A stretch of 64,000 nucleotides of DNA, from the NCBI RefSeq assembly GCF_039536245.1, contig NZ_BAAAYN010000066.1:28400-92399 (forward strand). The letters are read 5' to 3'. The notes beneath the pieces are model-generated. The model ran no database searches. It saw only the letters and a program-made list of their open reading frames with translations, and was not told where the DNA came from. Below, one piece after another: positions 27,830 to 36,745 of this stretch. The position numbers were made by a program, and so were the translations under genes. Source of the stretch: Cryptosporangium minutisporangium. Its GTDB lineage: Bacteria > Actinomycetota > Actinomycetes > Mycobacteriales > Cryptosporangiaceae. Each line of letters starts with the position of its first letter. Within the stretch, counting starts at the first letter, position 1.

Positions 27830-29011
27830 TTACGCGGCGGGTGTATCCCAGTCGACGTGGTAGCGGTACATCCAGTCGTTGTTCATCGAACGCGACGCCA
27901 GTCGCAGGAACACCGGCATCATCGCGTCCCGCAGCACTCGCCCCACCGGCCCGGCGGCCTTCATCGAGCTGGTCCTTGCGCCGGCCGCCACGACCCGCTC
28001 CACCCGCGGCCGGCGCAGCGCGACGTAGGTGGCGAACGCGTCCGCGACGTCGGGCAGGTCCCGCAGGCACTTGGCGAGCACCACCGCGTCCTCGATCGCC
28101 ATCGACGCCCCCTGCCCGGACGACGGTGCCGTCGCGTGTGCGGCGTCCCCGGCCAGGACCACTCGCCCGCGGTACCAGTTCGGCACCGCGCGGAGGTCGT
28201 ACGTGGCCCAGCCGGTCATGGGGTTCGTGCTCGCCTCGATCAACGCGACGGCCGGCGAGCGATCTCCGGCGAAGAGGTCGAGCAGCCGTTGCCGCCACGC
28301 GTCACCCGTGGCGATCTCGGCGAGTTCCGCCGCCGTCGGCGGGGTGGGATACGGCGGGTTGGCGAACCACCACACCTCGCCGTTCGGCGCCGGTACGTAG
28401 CCGAAGAACGCGCGCTTGCCGAAGACCATCGTGAACGTTCCCGGCTCGGCGTCGACCTCCACACCGCGGGCGTAGCCACCGGTGTTCAGTACCGGCACGT
28501 ACCGCGGAGCCGGTGCGTCCGGGTCGATGACGGTCCGGGTCAACGAGTGCAGGCCGTCGCACCCGACCAGGAGGTCGCCCTGCGCCTCGCTCCCGTCCGC
28601 GAAGCGGGCTCGGACGCCGTCCGGCGTCTGCTCGACGCCGACCAGGCTCTTGCCGTACTCGACCGGCACGCCCCGCCGCACCGCCTCGTCGCGAAGCGCC
28701 CGGTACAGGTCGGCACGGCGGATCGTCCGGCTCGTCGCGCCCTCGGCCCCGTGCGCCATCCGGCCGAGCACCCGGCCGGTTCCGCTGCGCATCACCATCC
28801 GGGGCGTCGGGAACGCGGCGGCCTCGACCGGCTCGGCCGCCCCGAGAACGCGCAGAGCGTCCATTCCGTTGCCGGCGAACGTGAGGAACAGCCCGACGTC
28901 GTCCGCGACGTCCGGATGCCGCTCGTAGATCGTCGCGTCCAGACCGGCGCGGCGGAGCGCGATCGCGGCCGCCGCGCCGGCGACGCCACCACCGATGACA
29001 AGCGCATGCAT
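27830..29011 (-). CDS. FAD-dependent monooxygenase (PHBH class)
   Basis: A 393-residue flavoprotein. The dinucleotide fold GGGVAGAAAAIALRRAG with a terminal YER lies at the N-terminus, and the GD motif GDAAHATAPSSGQG near residue 290 binds FAD. It resembles class A aromatic/tetracycline-type hydroxylases that use NAD(P)H and O2. Divergent from a MarR gene, so control by that regulator is likely; the ligand might be an aromatic compound or antibiotic. Substrate unknown. Confidence 0.85.
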   Translation of the reverse strand: MHALVIGGGVAGAAAAIALRRAGLDATIYERHPDVADDVGLFLTFAGNGMDALRVLGAAEPVEAAAFPTPRMVMRSGTGRVLGRMAHGAEGATSRTIRRADLYRALRDEAVRRGVPVEYGKSLVGVEQTPDGVRARFADGSEAQGDLLVGCDGLHSLTRTVIDPDAPAPRYVPVLNTGGYARGVEVDAEPGTFTMVFGKRAFFGYVPAPNGEVWWFANPPYPTPPTAAELAEIATGDAWRQRLLDLFAGDRSPAVALIEASTNPMTGWATYDLRAVPNWYRGRVVLAGDAAHATAPSSGQGASMAIEDAVVLAKCLRDLPDVADAFATYVALRRPRVERVVAAGARTSSMKAAGPVGRVLRDAMMPVFLRLASRSMNNDWMYRYHVDWDTPAA

Positions 29012-29034
29012 GACCGTCTCCGTCCGTGGAAGTA

Positions 29035-29054
29035 TTTCGTTCGGCCAAACTAAA
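29035..29054. promoter_or_regulatory. Candidate MarR operator
   Basis: A 20-bp near-palindrome (TTTCGTTCGG/CCAAACTAAA, 8 of 10 arm positions symmetric) in the 54-base divergent interval. It would overlap both promoters. Confidence 0.45.
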
Positions 29055-29065
29055 CATAAAGTACG

Positions 29066-29542
29066 ATGTCAAGCGTGGCCTCCGAACGCGAGACGCTGAT
29101 CGCGCAGCTGGACATGGCGGGACGGGCGCTCAGCACGGTGGCGGTCATGTTCCACACGGCGCTCGCCGAACTCTCCGGGCTGAGCGCCACCGAGCAGAAG
29201 GCGCTGGATCTGATCGAGCGGTTCGGCCCGCTCACCGCCGGCGATCTCGCTCAGCGCTCGGGCCTCGCGCCCGCCTCGGTCACCGGCCTGTTGAGCCGTC
29301 TGGAGAAGAAGGGGTTCGCACGGCGCATCCCCAACCCGGAGGACCGGCGCAGCGTCCTGGTCGAGATCGTCCGCGGCCGCCTGGATGCGATCGGACCGCA
29401 CTTCGTCGAGTTGCTGCGGCCGTTGCACCAGCTCTACGACACGTTCAGCGACGAGGAGCTGCGCGCGATCTTGCGCTACCTGACCGAGGCGGCGAGGCTC
29501 CAGCAGGAGGTCACCGGACGGCTCCCGAGGGCCGACAGATGA
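29066..29542 (+). CDS. MarR-family transcriptional regulator
   Basis: A 158-residue winged-helix regulator. The recognition region LTAGDLAQRSGLAPASVTG and the wing KGFARRIPNPEDRRSVLVEI are typical MarR. It is divergent from the monooxygenase by 54 bases, suggesting it represses that gene and itself until a small aromatic ligand binds. The ATG at 29066 is preferred over an alternative about 12 codons upstream. Confidence 0.88.
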   Translation: MSSVASERETLIAQLDMAGRALSTVAVMFHTALAELSGLSATEQKALDLIERFGPLTAGDLAQRSGLAPASVTGLLSRLEKKGFARRIPNPEDRRSVLVEIVRGRLDAIGPHFVELLRPLHQLYDTFSDEELRAILRYLTEAARLQQEVTGRLPRADR

Positions 29543-29548
29543 GCGGCC

Positions 29549-30559
29549 TCACGCGCTCAGGACGAGGTACTCCTCCAGGGATTTGCCCAGCGACCAGAGG
29601 TACTCGAAATCGGCCGCCCGCTTCCTGAGCTGACCGATGTCGAGCACCAACTTGGTGTTGAGGATCGCCGGCACCGCATGGTTCACCCGGCTCGACGAGG
29701 CCACGGTCTCGTAGCTGACGTCGCCGTCGAAGATGATGAAGTCGCGCAGGTCCATGTGGGACTGGTTGATGCGGTGGTAGTCGAGCACCCGAAGGTCGAT
29801 ACCGGCGGCCCGCTGCATCGTGCAGATGTCCCGGAATCCTTCGTCGGTGACCATGTCGGGCTTGTCGAAGATGAAGATGCGCCGCACCGTCACGCCGCGC
29901 TGCCGGGCGTCCTGTTGAGCCTGGAGGTACCGGCGCCCGAGCGCGCTCTGCCAGAAGCCGTTCCCGAAACTGTCACCGCCGGCGTCCACCGTCGCGAAGC
30001 TGGTGGCGTCGATGTGGGAGCGCGTGCAGTCGGTCAAGCCGATCAGCCAGTCCCGGTCCTCACCCTCGTAGGTGGCCTCGCCGGCAGCCAGCGCCTTCAA
30101 GAAGGACGACGTGCGAGTGATTTCGTTCTGCGCGAACTCGTAGACGAGATCGGGCTCGCCCGGCTTGATCAGGATCGCGTGCCGGACCATCTGGGTGACC
30201 GCGTCGGAACGCGCCGCACTCTCCTCCAGCATTCCCAGCAGACGCGACGACTCGGTGATCCGCGTGAATGCGCGATGGACCACCTCGTGAATGTTCTGCT
30301 CGTGGTCGATCTGCCGCTCTTCGATCGCCCGTAATCGCCCATCCAGCTCCATCAGGAACTGGACGACCAGCACGACGCCGCCGAGGAAGACCGAGAGTGT
30401 CAGCGCGGTCAGTGCGGCCTGATCCGGTGCGCCCGATCCGCGCGCATTGGTCAAGCTCGTCAGTCCGTAGGTCAGTCCGCCGATCGCCAACGAAATAACG
30501 ATGCGCCAAGCAATTCGCGCGTTGCTTCCCCCCATGCGACGACTCGTCCCCCCGCTCAT
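29549..30559 (-). CDS. Membrane-anchored protein with PLD/DUF6879-like C-terminal domain
   Basis: A 336-residue protein. Two transmembrane helices lie at about residues 17-37 and 48-70, followed by a short coiled stretch RAIEERQIDHEQNIHE and a ~220-residue cytoplasmic domain. That domain alternates strands and helices; RRIFIFDKPDM, LRVLDYHRINQSHMDLRDF and IIFDGDVSYET recall a phospholipase-D-like backbone, but the catalytic HKD is not intact (HMDLRD only). It closes the SCO2521-2525-like cassette. ATG at 30559 with GGGGAG. The family call is an impression, not a match. Confidence 0.5.
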   Translation of the reverse strand: MSGGTSRRMGGSNARIAWRIVISLAIGGLTYGLTSLTNARGSGAPDQAALTALTLSVFLGGVVLVVQFLMELDGRLRAIEERQIDHEQNIHEVVHRAFTRITESSRLLGMLEESAARSDAVTQMVRHAILIKPGEPDLVYEFAQNEITRTSSFLKALAAGEATYEGEDRDWLIGLTDCTRSHIDATSFATVDAGGDSFGNGFWQSALGRRYLQAQQDARQRGVTVRRIFIFDKPDMVTDEGFRDICTMQRAAGIDLRVLDYHRINQSHMDLRDFIIFDGDVSYETVASSSRVNHAVPAILNTKLVLDIGQLRKRAADFEYLWSLGKSLEEYLVLSA

Positions 30560-30769
30560 CCGCACTCCCCTACTGATTCCTGCGGCATCACATCCAGGTG
30601 CCTGACCGGAGCCACCGCGGATCGGTCGCACACTCGGTCGGCCTGCGCCCGCCGGACCAGGGCGGATACGCGGCCCACGCCGGCCGCCGGCAGTCTCCCA
30701 GCGCGCTCCGCGGCCGGCGAGCCGATCGTGTCCGGCCGCGCCCGGTGATCGGCGACACGGTGCGTCATC

Positions 30770-30831
30770 GAATTTGTAATCGGCGTGGAATGTCGCAGCA
30801 GCCCGGTGTGTACCTCGTCAAGTACCAGCAC
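30770..30831 (-). pseudogene. Remnant of a second SCO2521-like gene (N-terminus)
   Basis: Reading from a GTG at 30831, VLVLDEVHTGLLRHST aligns without gaps to the intact protein start MLAMSEIHTGLAQYPT encoded at 32945. Similarity fades after ~20 codons. It lies 27 bases after the SCO2522-like remnant stop, matching the 33-base gap of the intact pair. Confidence 0.65.
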
Positions 30832-30858
30832 TCTCGCCCCCGGTCCAGTCACAGCCGG

Positions 30859-31025
30859 CTATGGCTCGCCGACGTTCCCGCCAAAAACGTAGTTGATGCG
30901 GTTCGCGATTTCGCGGGGAAGACGGAAACCTTCGGCCACACTTCGCTGAGTGATCTACCCGACCACCGCACCGTCCACATTAATTCGGCTGAGAATCACC
31001 GGCACCGTCTGCTCCACCAGTCAGA
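30859..31025 (-). pseudogene. Remnant of a second SCO2522-like gene (C-terminus)
   Basis: The minus strand encodes LVEQTVPVILSRINVDGAVV, an in-frame TAG, then SVAEGFRLPREIANRINYVF and GGNVGEP before a TAG stop at 30859-30861. This matches the end of the intact SCO2522-like protein (TEHAVRTILGQVEVDP, then LPREIIERISYVFLGG). The frame is interrupted and everything upstream is missing, so it is a pseudogene. Confidence 0.75.
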
Positions 31026-31034
31026 AACAGGTCA

Positions 31035-31784
31035 CTACACCTTCTTCCGGCCGACGGCGAGGATCATGCCGTCATAACCCTCGCGGAGCGATCCGTCCTC
31101 GGTGGCCGCCGGCTCGTAGTGCACGCTCAGCCCCTCCACCACCGGCGAGAGCAGGCGGGTGATGTCATCCCGGTCCACCCGTACCGCCGGGAAGGGCTTG
31201 CCTGCCACCTGATAACCCCGCGAGTTCTCCATGAATGCACTGGCCAACGGCGCCCCTGGCTTGAGTAGCGTCAGGAAACGCTCCAGGGCGAGTTTGAACT
31301 CTTCCCAGTCGGCCGAGATCGACTCCGCTACGAAGAACATCGTCCCGATGTCGTACTGCACCTCCGGCTCGAACGTGTAGAGGTCACGGAGGAGGACCGA
31401 CCCGGCCCGACGAAACGCGGCTCGCGGATCCATGATTCGGCGATAGATTGCGTTCTCGCACAAAACTTGCCAAAAAGGATCCCACGATCGATCGTAGAAA
31501 CACAACTGTCCGGCAATCCATCGCACGTTCGATACGGAGCGGTCCAGCAACGTCAACTTCTCGACGAAGGGAAGCATCGTGAAAGCCGGATACAAATTGG
31601 CGCCGGTTCCGAGATCGACACCGATCGCGCCCGGGCGCGGCGGGTGGGCGGTGAAATGGTCGCGCGTCGCGATGATGAAGTTTCGGTCGTCCCCGCGCAG
31701 CGTCCGGTAGTTGTGCCGGAGATAGCTTTTCGCATCGAAATCGTTCCAGTTGACTTCTTCATTGCGCGGCTGGCCGGCATCCAT
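31035..31784 (-). CDS. SCO2525-like SAM-dependent methyltransferase (second copy)
   Basis: A 249-residue methyltransferase. Its layout follows the NNMT/PNMT/TEMT family: WNDFDAKSYLRHNYRTL at the start, the SAM loop AIGVDLGTGANLYPAF (motif I), then DIGTMFFVAESIS and LKPGAPLASAFMENSRGYQ. It is a clear paralogue of the protein at 36746-37663. Such enzymes methylate small amines; the substrate is unknown. Start at 31784 with GGGGGAG. Remnants of a second cassette follow immediately, so it looks like the surviving gene of a duplicate. Confidence 0.75.
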   Translation of the reverse strand: MDAGQPRNEEVNWNDFDAKSYLRHNYRTLRGDDRNFIIATRDHFTAHPPRPGAIGVDLGTGANLYPAFTMLPFVEKLTLLDRSVSNVRWIAGQLCFYDRSWDPFWQVLCENAIYRRIMDPRAAFRRAGSVLLRDLYTFEPEVQYDIGTMFFVAESISADWEEFKLALERFLTLLKPGAPLASAFMENSRGYQVAGKPFPAVRVDRDDITRLLSPVVEGLSVHYEPAATEDGSLREGYDGMILAVGRKKV

Positions 31785-31887
31785 CAGCACTCCCCCGGAT
31801 CTACGGCGGCAGATGCTCGACAGCACTTCCCAGAAATCCCGCTGCCAACCTTTACAGCGTAGATGGTGGATGACCACCGCTGAGTGA

Positions 31888-31917
31888 AAATTCCGTGATC
31901 AGGTGAATCACGTCAAT
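31888..31917 (-). promoter_or_regulatory. Candidate promoter with spacer dyad
   Basis: On the minus strand a TTGACG box at 31916-31911 is followed after 17 bases by GAATTT. The spacer and -35 edge carry a dyad (CGTGAT/ATCACG, 31894-31899 and 31907-31912). It would drive the second methyltransferase with a ~100-base leader. Confidence 0.4.
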
Positions 31918-31964
31918 GGCGCGGTGAGACGAAAGCGCATTGTTGTGAACAGCGAGACACATTT

Positions 31965-32945
31965 CTACTCGCCGACGGCTCGGGGCTCCGCCCGGCTACC
32001 CAGCCCGCGCAACAGAGTGATCGTGTGCATCGCTAGCTGATCGCGGATACGAGCGACCTGCGTGTCCCACTGCCGGCTGAACCCCGATGCGCGCTCCAGG
32101 CTTTCCCAGTACGGCGTCAGCTGGTCGTCCAACCGGGCCGTCGGCATCCACAGGTGCAGCAGGTGATCCACGATCGGCTGCAGCTTCGCCAACGCCTGGT
32201 CGTCGATGCCCTGATCGAGGCGGCTTCGGTCGACGTAGGTCTTCAACGCGGTGAGCAACCAGTCGTGCCTGGCCACGACCGCGGCGAAATCACCGGCCTG
32301 GTCCGGCGTCAGGGAGGAGGATCGTATCCGGAGCACTCGCAGCGATCCGTCTTGCAGGCCGAACGCGACGCGATCCTCACCGCCGTCCTCGGTGAGCTGC
32401 AGTACCCAGCGGAGTTGGGTCCGCGCGCCCCGGATCGCGCGCGGGCGTCGCGCCGCCGGTAGCTTCTGCCCCTCTCTCAGGAGCGAACGCTGCACCTCGT
32501 CCATGAGCCGCTCCGCGATACCACCCAGGTACAGTCCGGAGCCCGCCGCCGCGGTCAGGAAGCCATCGGCGATCGCGTCCGGCCGGGTCTTACCGATGGT
32601 CTCCACGATGCCCGGACGAGTCAGGTAGTACGCCCAGGGCCGGCGTCGGTCGGATTCGCTCCGGACCACCTCGACCATCGCCGACGATTGAAGAATTCGC
32701 TCCCCGCTGATCGAGGCGCGGCTCGCGACGGCGCCCACCACCCGGGGTCGGCCGCCGGACGAGGTCACGAGACGACAATCGACGCCGACGAAGGCGTCCG
32801 GGGAGACGACGTAGGGCACGGGCCGTTCGAAAGCGCGTACCGACTCACCGACCCGCTGCAAGGCGAGCGCTTGCCTGGCCACCCTCGACGGTACGGATGT
32901 CGGGTACTGGGCCAGCCCGGTGTGGATCTCGCTCATGGCCAGCAT
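31965..32945 (-). CDS. SCO2521-like family protein
   Basis: A 326-residue protein of a family found with SCO2522-SCO2525 in actinobacteria; function unknown. It begins LAMSEIHTGLAQYPTSVP, has a beta-rich first half (VVSPDAFVGVDCRLVTSS, RRPWAYYLTRPGIVETI) and a helical second half ending in a basic tail. No catalytic motif stands out. It starts 33 bases after the SCO2522-like stop and is the fifth gene of the cassette. The family name is recalled from annotation practice and was not searched. Confidence 0.65.
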   Translation of the reverse strand: MLAMSEIHTGLAQYPTSVPSRVARQALALQRVGESVRAFERPVPYVVSPDAFVGVDCRLVTSSGGRPRVVGAVASRASISGERILQSSAMVEVVRSESDRRRPWAYYLTRPGIVETIGKTRPDAIADGFLTAAAGSGLYLGGIAERLMDEVQRSLLREGQKLPAARRPRAIRGARTQLRWVLQLTEDGGEDRVAFGLQDGSLRVLRIRSSSLTPDQAGDFAAVVARHDWLLTALKTYVDRSRLDQGIDDQALAKLQPIVDHLLHLWMPTARLDDQLTPYWESLERASGFSRQWDTQVARIRDQLAMHTITLLRGLGSRAEPRAVGE

Positions 32946-32978
32946 GTGGAGCCCCCTGTCGACGCGCCACCGGGCGCA

Positions 32979-33950
32979 CTACGCACTGAGCGGTCCGCCT
33001 CCGAGAAACACGTAACTGATTCGTTCGATGATCTCGCGGGGCAGCGCGAGTTGTTCGTTTTCGGCACGCCCGTCGACGTCGCGGAGGACGGCGGGGTCCA
33101 CCTCGACCTGTCCCAGTATCGTCCGCACCGCGTGCTCAGTAGCCAGGAATCGATTGGTCATCACCGACAGCGTGCGATAAGCGCTGAAGGGGTCGGCGCG
33201 CTCGTTCAGACGCACAACGGGGGGTACGTCGTCCCAGCTGTCCGGCCAGGACGCCGGAGCATCGGCGAGCGCCGTCACCGGCTTTCCCTCGAAGCGCAGG
33301 ACGCCCAGCCGGAGTAGTTGCCAGACCGCGGCCAGGTAGGCGCACGACCATTTCTCCGCCCCGGTGTCGCCGCTCCACAATTCGATGTCCATGAACACCG
33401 AGTGATTCCGCGCGGCGTTCTCGGTCGGCGGCTGCCACGCCTTACCCGCCTGCATCGCCTCGAGCCCGGTCGACGGTGATCTCATGCCGTTCGAGAGCCA
33501 GCCGACCTCGGTGACCGGTGGGCGGGAGCCGTTGGTTCCGGCAGGTGGCTCGGCGACCAACCGGGACCGCACCAGCGGAGCCAGCGGCACACCGCCCGCC
33601 TCGGCGCACGCTGATTCCCGCGCGATGTAGTCGATGGTGAGGCCGGCTTCGGCCGCGGCGTCGATCACCGCGGGCAGGACCGCCCCCGGCGGGAACGATC
33701 GCCGGAAGTAGTCGTCGACGAGGAAACACGTACTCACTCGCGGGCGCTTCTGGCCGGCCGTCAGCTCTTCGGTCCCGAGCTTCACCCACGGCGCCAGCCG
33801 ACGGAAGTACGCCGTCAAGTCGGTCTGCCCGGGTGCGAAGTCCTCCATGTACAAGTGGCCGACCTCGATGGACACATGCGACAGCGGCACCGAGGCAACG
33901 GGACGGAGCGCACCAGCCGCTTCGCTGTGGGTGGCTTTGACCGGGCTCAC
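32979..33950 (-). CDS. SCO2522-like family protein
   Basis: A 323-residue protein of unknown function. It opens with VPLSHVSIEVGHLYMEDFAPGQ, contains a conserved acidic segment VSTCFLVDDYFRR, and ends LPREIIERISYVFLGG, the part also preserved in the nearby pseudogene. The GTG start overlaps the stop of the P-loop gene (GTGA), so the two are translationally coupled. Orphan-family assignment rests on cassette order and these recalled features. Confidence 0.65.
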   Translation of the reverse strand: MSPVKATHSEAAGALRPVASVPLSHVSIEVGHLYMEDFAPGQTDLTAYFRRLAPWVKLGTEELTAGQKRPRVSTCFLVDDYFRRSFPPGAVLPAVIDAAAEAGLTIDYIARESACAEAGGVPLAPLVRSRLVAEPPAGTNGSRPPVTEVGWLSNGMRSPSTGLEAMQAGKAWQPPTENAARNHSVFMDIELWSGDTGAEKWSCAYLAAVWQLLRLGVLRFEGKPVTALADAPASWPDSWDDVPPVVRLNERADPFSAYRTLSVMTNRFLATEHAVRTILGQVEVDPAVLRDVDGRAENEQLALPREIIERISYVFLGGGPLSA

Positions 33951-34867
33951 AAGCCCTCCCAGGAGGCCGTGTCGAGCAGCTTCTTGGCGAGCGAGGCGAA
34001 CGCCTGCGTCGTCTCCAGGTTGGCGACCTTACGATTCGCGACGTCCTCGTCGAGAATCAGCTGCTCGCGCCACTGCAGGACCGGATCGAGGGGAACGGTA
34101 CCGAGCCGCGCGGTCTGTCCGAGACGCTGCTTGCTCGCCAGGTCGGCGAGTTGGCGGTCGGTGTTGTGCAACCAGGCGATCTGCGGCGGTTGGAGCCCAC
34201 GAACAGACGGCGAGTCCGGATCGACATAGGCGGTCCGGACGAATCGCAGCCCGTTCTGCAGCTTCTTCGCCTCGTGCCCGAGGGCCACGCCGTTGTCCAG
34301 GATCCCGCCGACGCCGTACACCAGGCCGTTCGCGGCGATGATGTGCTGCCGCGTCCAGCGATGGAAGACCAGCCACCGAACGATCGCGGAACCGAGCTCC
34401 GGCGCTCGCGTCGCCTCCAGGACGATGTCCGTCGCGAACGAGCGCCCCGCGCTCAAATCCACCAGGCAGAGGTCGAACTCCTCGTCCAGGCGCGCGAGCA
34501 GGCGAACACAACGCTCGATCGCCGCCGGGGTGGCCGCGAACTCGCCTCCCCCCTCGTCACCCGGGAACAACACCAGCTCACCCGCGCTCCGGGGACGCGC
34601 CTCCCGGATCTCCTCCCGATCCGAGTCGTTCCAGACGTCGACCTCCAGCGGGGTGGCACCGGTCTCGTGGAGGCAGCTGTGGAGACCCCCCGCCTGCGCG
34701 CCGCGGGCGAGGCCGTGGATCTGGAAGATCGCCCCGGCGGTCGGCGATCCGAAATCGAAGTCCAGGTAACACGCGTCGGCGCCTTGCAGCGCAGCGCGAT
34801 AGGCGATGTTGGCGCTGGTGACGGAGCGGCCGGTGCCGCCTTTGTCGGAGGTCGCGAATACCAACAC
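33947..34867 (-). CDS. SCO2523-like variant P-loop protein (ParA/MinD-type)
   Basis: A 306-residue ATPase of the deviant Walker-A class. SDKGGTGRSVTSANIAYRA gives the KGGTGxS P-loop at residues ~8-15. CYLDFDFGSPTAGAIFQI is the switch/acidic strand, and LCLVDLSAGRSFATDIVLEA the Walker-B-like strand. Such ATPases position partners on membranes or nucleic acids. A GTG two bases after the SCO2524-like stop, with AAGGA upstream, is chosen; an adjacent TTG is possible. It may be the motor of the cassette. Confidence 0.75.
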   Translation of the reverse strand: MLVFATSDKGGTGRSVTSANIAYRAALQGADACYLDFDFGSPTAGAIFQIHGLARGAQAGGLHSCLHETGATPLEVDVWNDSDREEIREARPRSAGELVLFPGDEGGGEFAATPAAIERCVRLLARLDEEFDLCLVDLSAGRSFATDIVLEATRAPELGSAIVRWLVFHRWTRQHIIAANGLVYGVGGILDNGVALGHEAKKLQNGLRFVRTAYVDPDSPSVRGLQPPQIAWLHNTDRQLADLASKQRLGQTARLGTVPLDPVLQWREQLILDEDVANRKVANLETTQAFASLAKKLLDTASWEGL

Positions 34868-34869
34868 GG

Positions 34870-36714
34870 CTAGATCCTTCCCGCGTCCAGGCGGGCGACC
34901 TCCAGCTCGTTCAATGCACGCAACACGTCGTTGGCCAGGACGGCAGCGGTCGCCGGACGCTCGGACACGAGGACGCGGGCGCGGCGTAGATTCTCCCGCA
35001 TCGCGTGCATCGTCGCCTGGATCTTGGTGTTGGCCTGCGCCGAACTCCGCTCCTGCTCCTGGTCGAAGAGCTGCTCTGCCTCGCCCAACACGGCCCAGGC
35101 ATGCTCCACGAGCGGATCGCTGGAGAGCGGCCGGCCCTCGAAGAGCTTCGACAAAGCGACCAGGGATTCCACGATGCGCTCGGTGAAGTACCACGACGGC
35201 CGCTCGTGCCGAGGCAGCGACTCCTCGAGCGGGAAGACCTCGGCCGGCTGGTCCCAGAGTGATTTGCCGGGGCCTTTGCGTAGCCGTCGACGGAGCAGGT
35301 AGGTCCAGACCTCCTCGGCCAGGTCGAGCAGATCCCGGCGAAGCTCCTGGCTGCGGGCCAGGGCGGCCACGGCCACGGTCCGCTTCAGCAGCATCGCGGC
35401 GTAGTCGGAGACGATCCAGGTCAGCTGCTGGGGGCCGGACAGCTCGCTCCCGACCAGCCGCAGCTGCAGGCCCGGCGAGTGCAGCGCGACCGCCGGGTCG
35501 TTGGCCACCGCACGCCGGGTGATCCGGCCACGGCTCGCCAGCTCGTTCAGCACCTGCAGGATCTTGCTCAGCTCCGCGTCGGTGGCACGGCGACGGTCGA
35601 GGTCCTCGGAGACCAGCGACGTCATGAGCAACGTGAAGTAGTCGGACTCCTCCGCGTCGCTCGTGCGCCACGGCATGTCCTCCAGCGGCCAGCGCCCGGT
35701 GCCGAACGTGGCGAGCGTCGCCCAGTACCGCCGCACGAGGTCGTACCGCACCTGGAGCGCCGCCGCGAGCCGCTGCTGCTCCTCGTTCAGCAGGCGCAGG
35801 ACGCGGGTCCGCTCGGTGGTGAGATCGAGGATTCCGGCGAGCGCGTTCACCGTGAAGTACAACGACGGCCGGTCCGGGGCGACCCCGCCGAACTGCGGTC
35901 CGATGTCCTCGCTGGTCTCGATCTTCGGTGCGTCCTTGATGACGCTCCACGACCAACCGCACTCGAACAGGCGGTTCGGGTTGTCCAGGTCGGACTCGAC
36001 CTGACCGGAACCGATCGAGAGGTCGCGGAGACCCGCGCGCACCTCTTCGAGCGAAGCTTGCAGATCCTCGATGACGACCTGGTCGGGTTGATTGCGCTGG
36101 TTGGCCGTGCGGATCAGGATCCGGCCCGGCTCCTCGGTGGTCCGGAACACGTTCACCGTGAAGCTCCGCAGCAGGCCGACCATCGCGGCGGTCAATCGCC
36201 TACTCGCCAGGTGCTCGAGGGCGTCGATGTCCTTGAGGATGTCGTCCCGCGTCACCTTGCTGCGGAAGATGCGGACGAAGCCCAGCGTCGCCAGTGTCAG
36301 CGTCAGGGACACCGAGAACGACTCGACGATCGGGAGCGCACGTTGCTCGGGACTGACCAGCTCCGGGTTGTCGTGCGGGCCGAAGTACGAGTCGCCGGAG
36401 AAGATCGGTGCACCGTTGTCGTCCACATAGTTGGTCATGTACTCGGTGAGCACTCCGACCAGACGTCGCGGAATCTCGATGTTGTCGCCGAGCAGAGCCA
36501 GCGCCTGGACCGATTCCCGCGCGGTCTGGTCCGGCTGGTCCAGCTTCAAGCTCTTGACCTCGGACGCGGGGTACATCAGGCAGAGCAACTGCTCCGCATC
36601 GCTGACCGAGTTGCCGCCGACGCGGCCGCCCCACTGCCACGTGCCGTCGACGACCGTCACACGGGCGGTGGCTTCCCAGATGTCCAACAGGTGTTGACGC
36701 GGTTGAGCTTTCAT
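34870..36714 (-). CDS. SCO2524-like family protein
   Basis: A 614-residue, mainly helical protein without recognised catalytic motifs. It contains ISGDSYFGPHDNPELVSPEQR-like polar segments, later long amphipathic helices (SLEEVRAGLRDLSIGSG, LLNEEQQRLAAALQVRYDLV) and a C-terminal coiled-coil stretch LGEAEQLFDQEQERSSAQAN. It may be a scaffold. It sits between the methyltransferase (31-base gap) and the P-loop gene (2-base gap), so all five genes form one operon. Function unknown. Confidence 0.6.
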   Translation of the reverse strand: MKAQPRQHLLDIWEATARVTVVDGTWQWGGRVGGNSVSDAEQLLCLMYPASEVKSLKLDQPDQTARESVQALALLGDNIEIPRRLVGVLTEYMTNYVDDNGAPIFSGDSYFGPHDNPELVSPEQRALPIVESFSVSLTLTLATLGFVRIFRSKVTRDDILKDIDALEHLASRRLTAAMVGLLRSFTVNVFRTTEEPGRILIRTANQRNQPDQVVIEDLQASLEEVRAGLRDLSIGSGQVESDLDNPNRLFECGWSWSVIKDAPKIETSEDIGPQFGGVAPDRPSLYFTVNALAGILDLTTERTRVLRLLNEEQQRLAAALQVRYDLVRRYWATLATFGTGRWPLEDMPWRTSDAEESDYFTLLMTSLVSEDLDRRRATDAELSKILQVLNELASRGRITRRAVANDPAVALHSPGLQLRLVGSELSGPQQLTWIVSDYAAMLLKRTVAVAALARSQELRRDLLDLAEEVWTYLLRRRLRKGPGKSLWDQPAEVFPLEESLPRHERPSWYFTERIVESLVALSKLFEGRPLSSDPLVEHAWAVLGEAEQLFDQEQERSSAQANTKIQATMHAMRENLRRARVLVSERPATAAVLANDVLRALNELEVARLDAGRI

Positions 36715-36745
36715 CCTCGAGTCAGCACCTCCGAGCGCCGAACCG

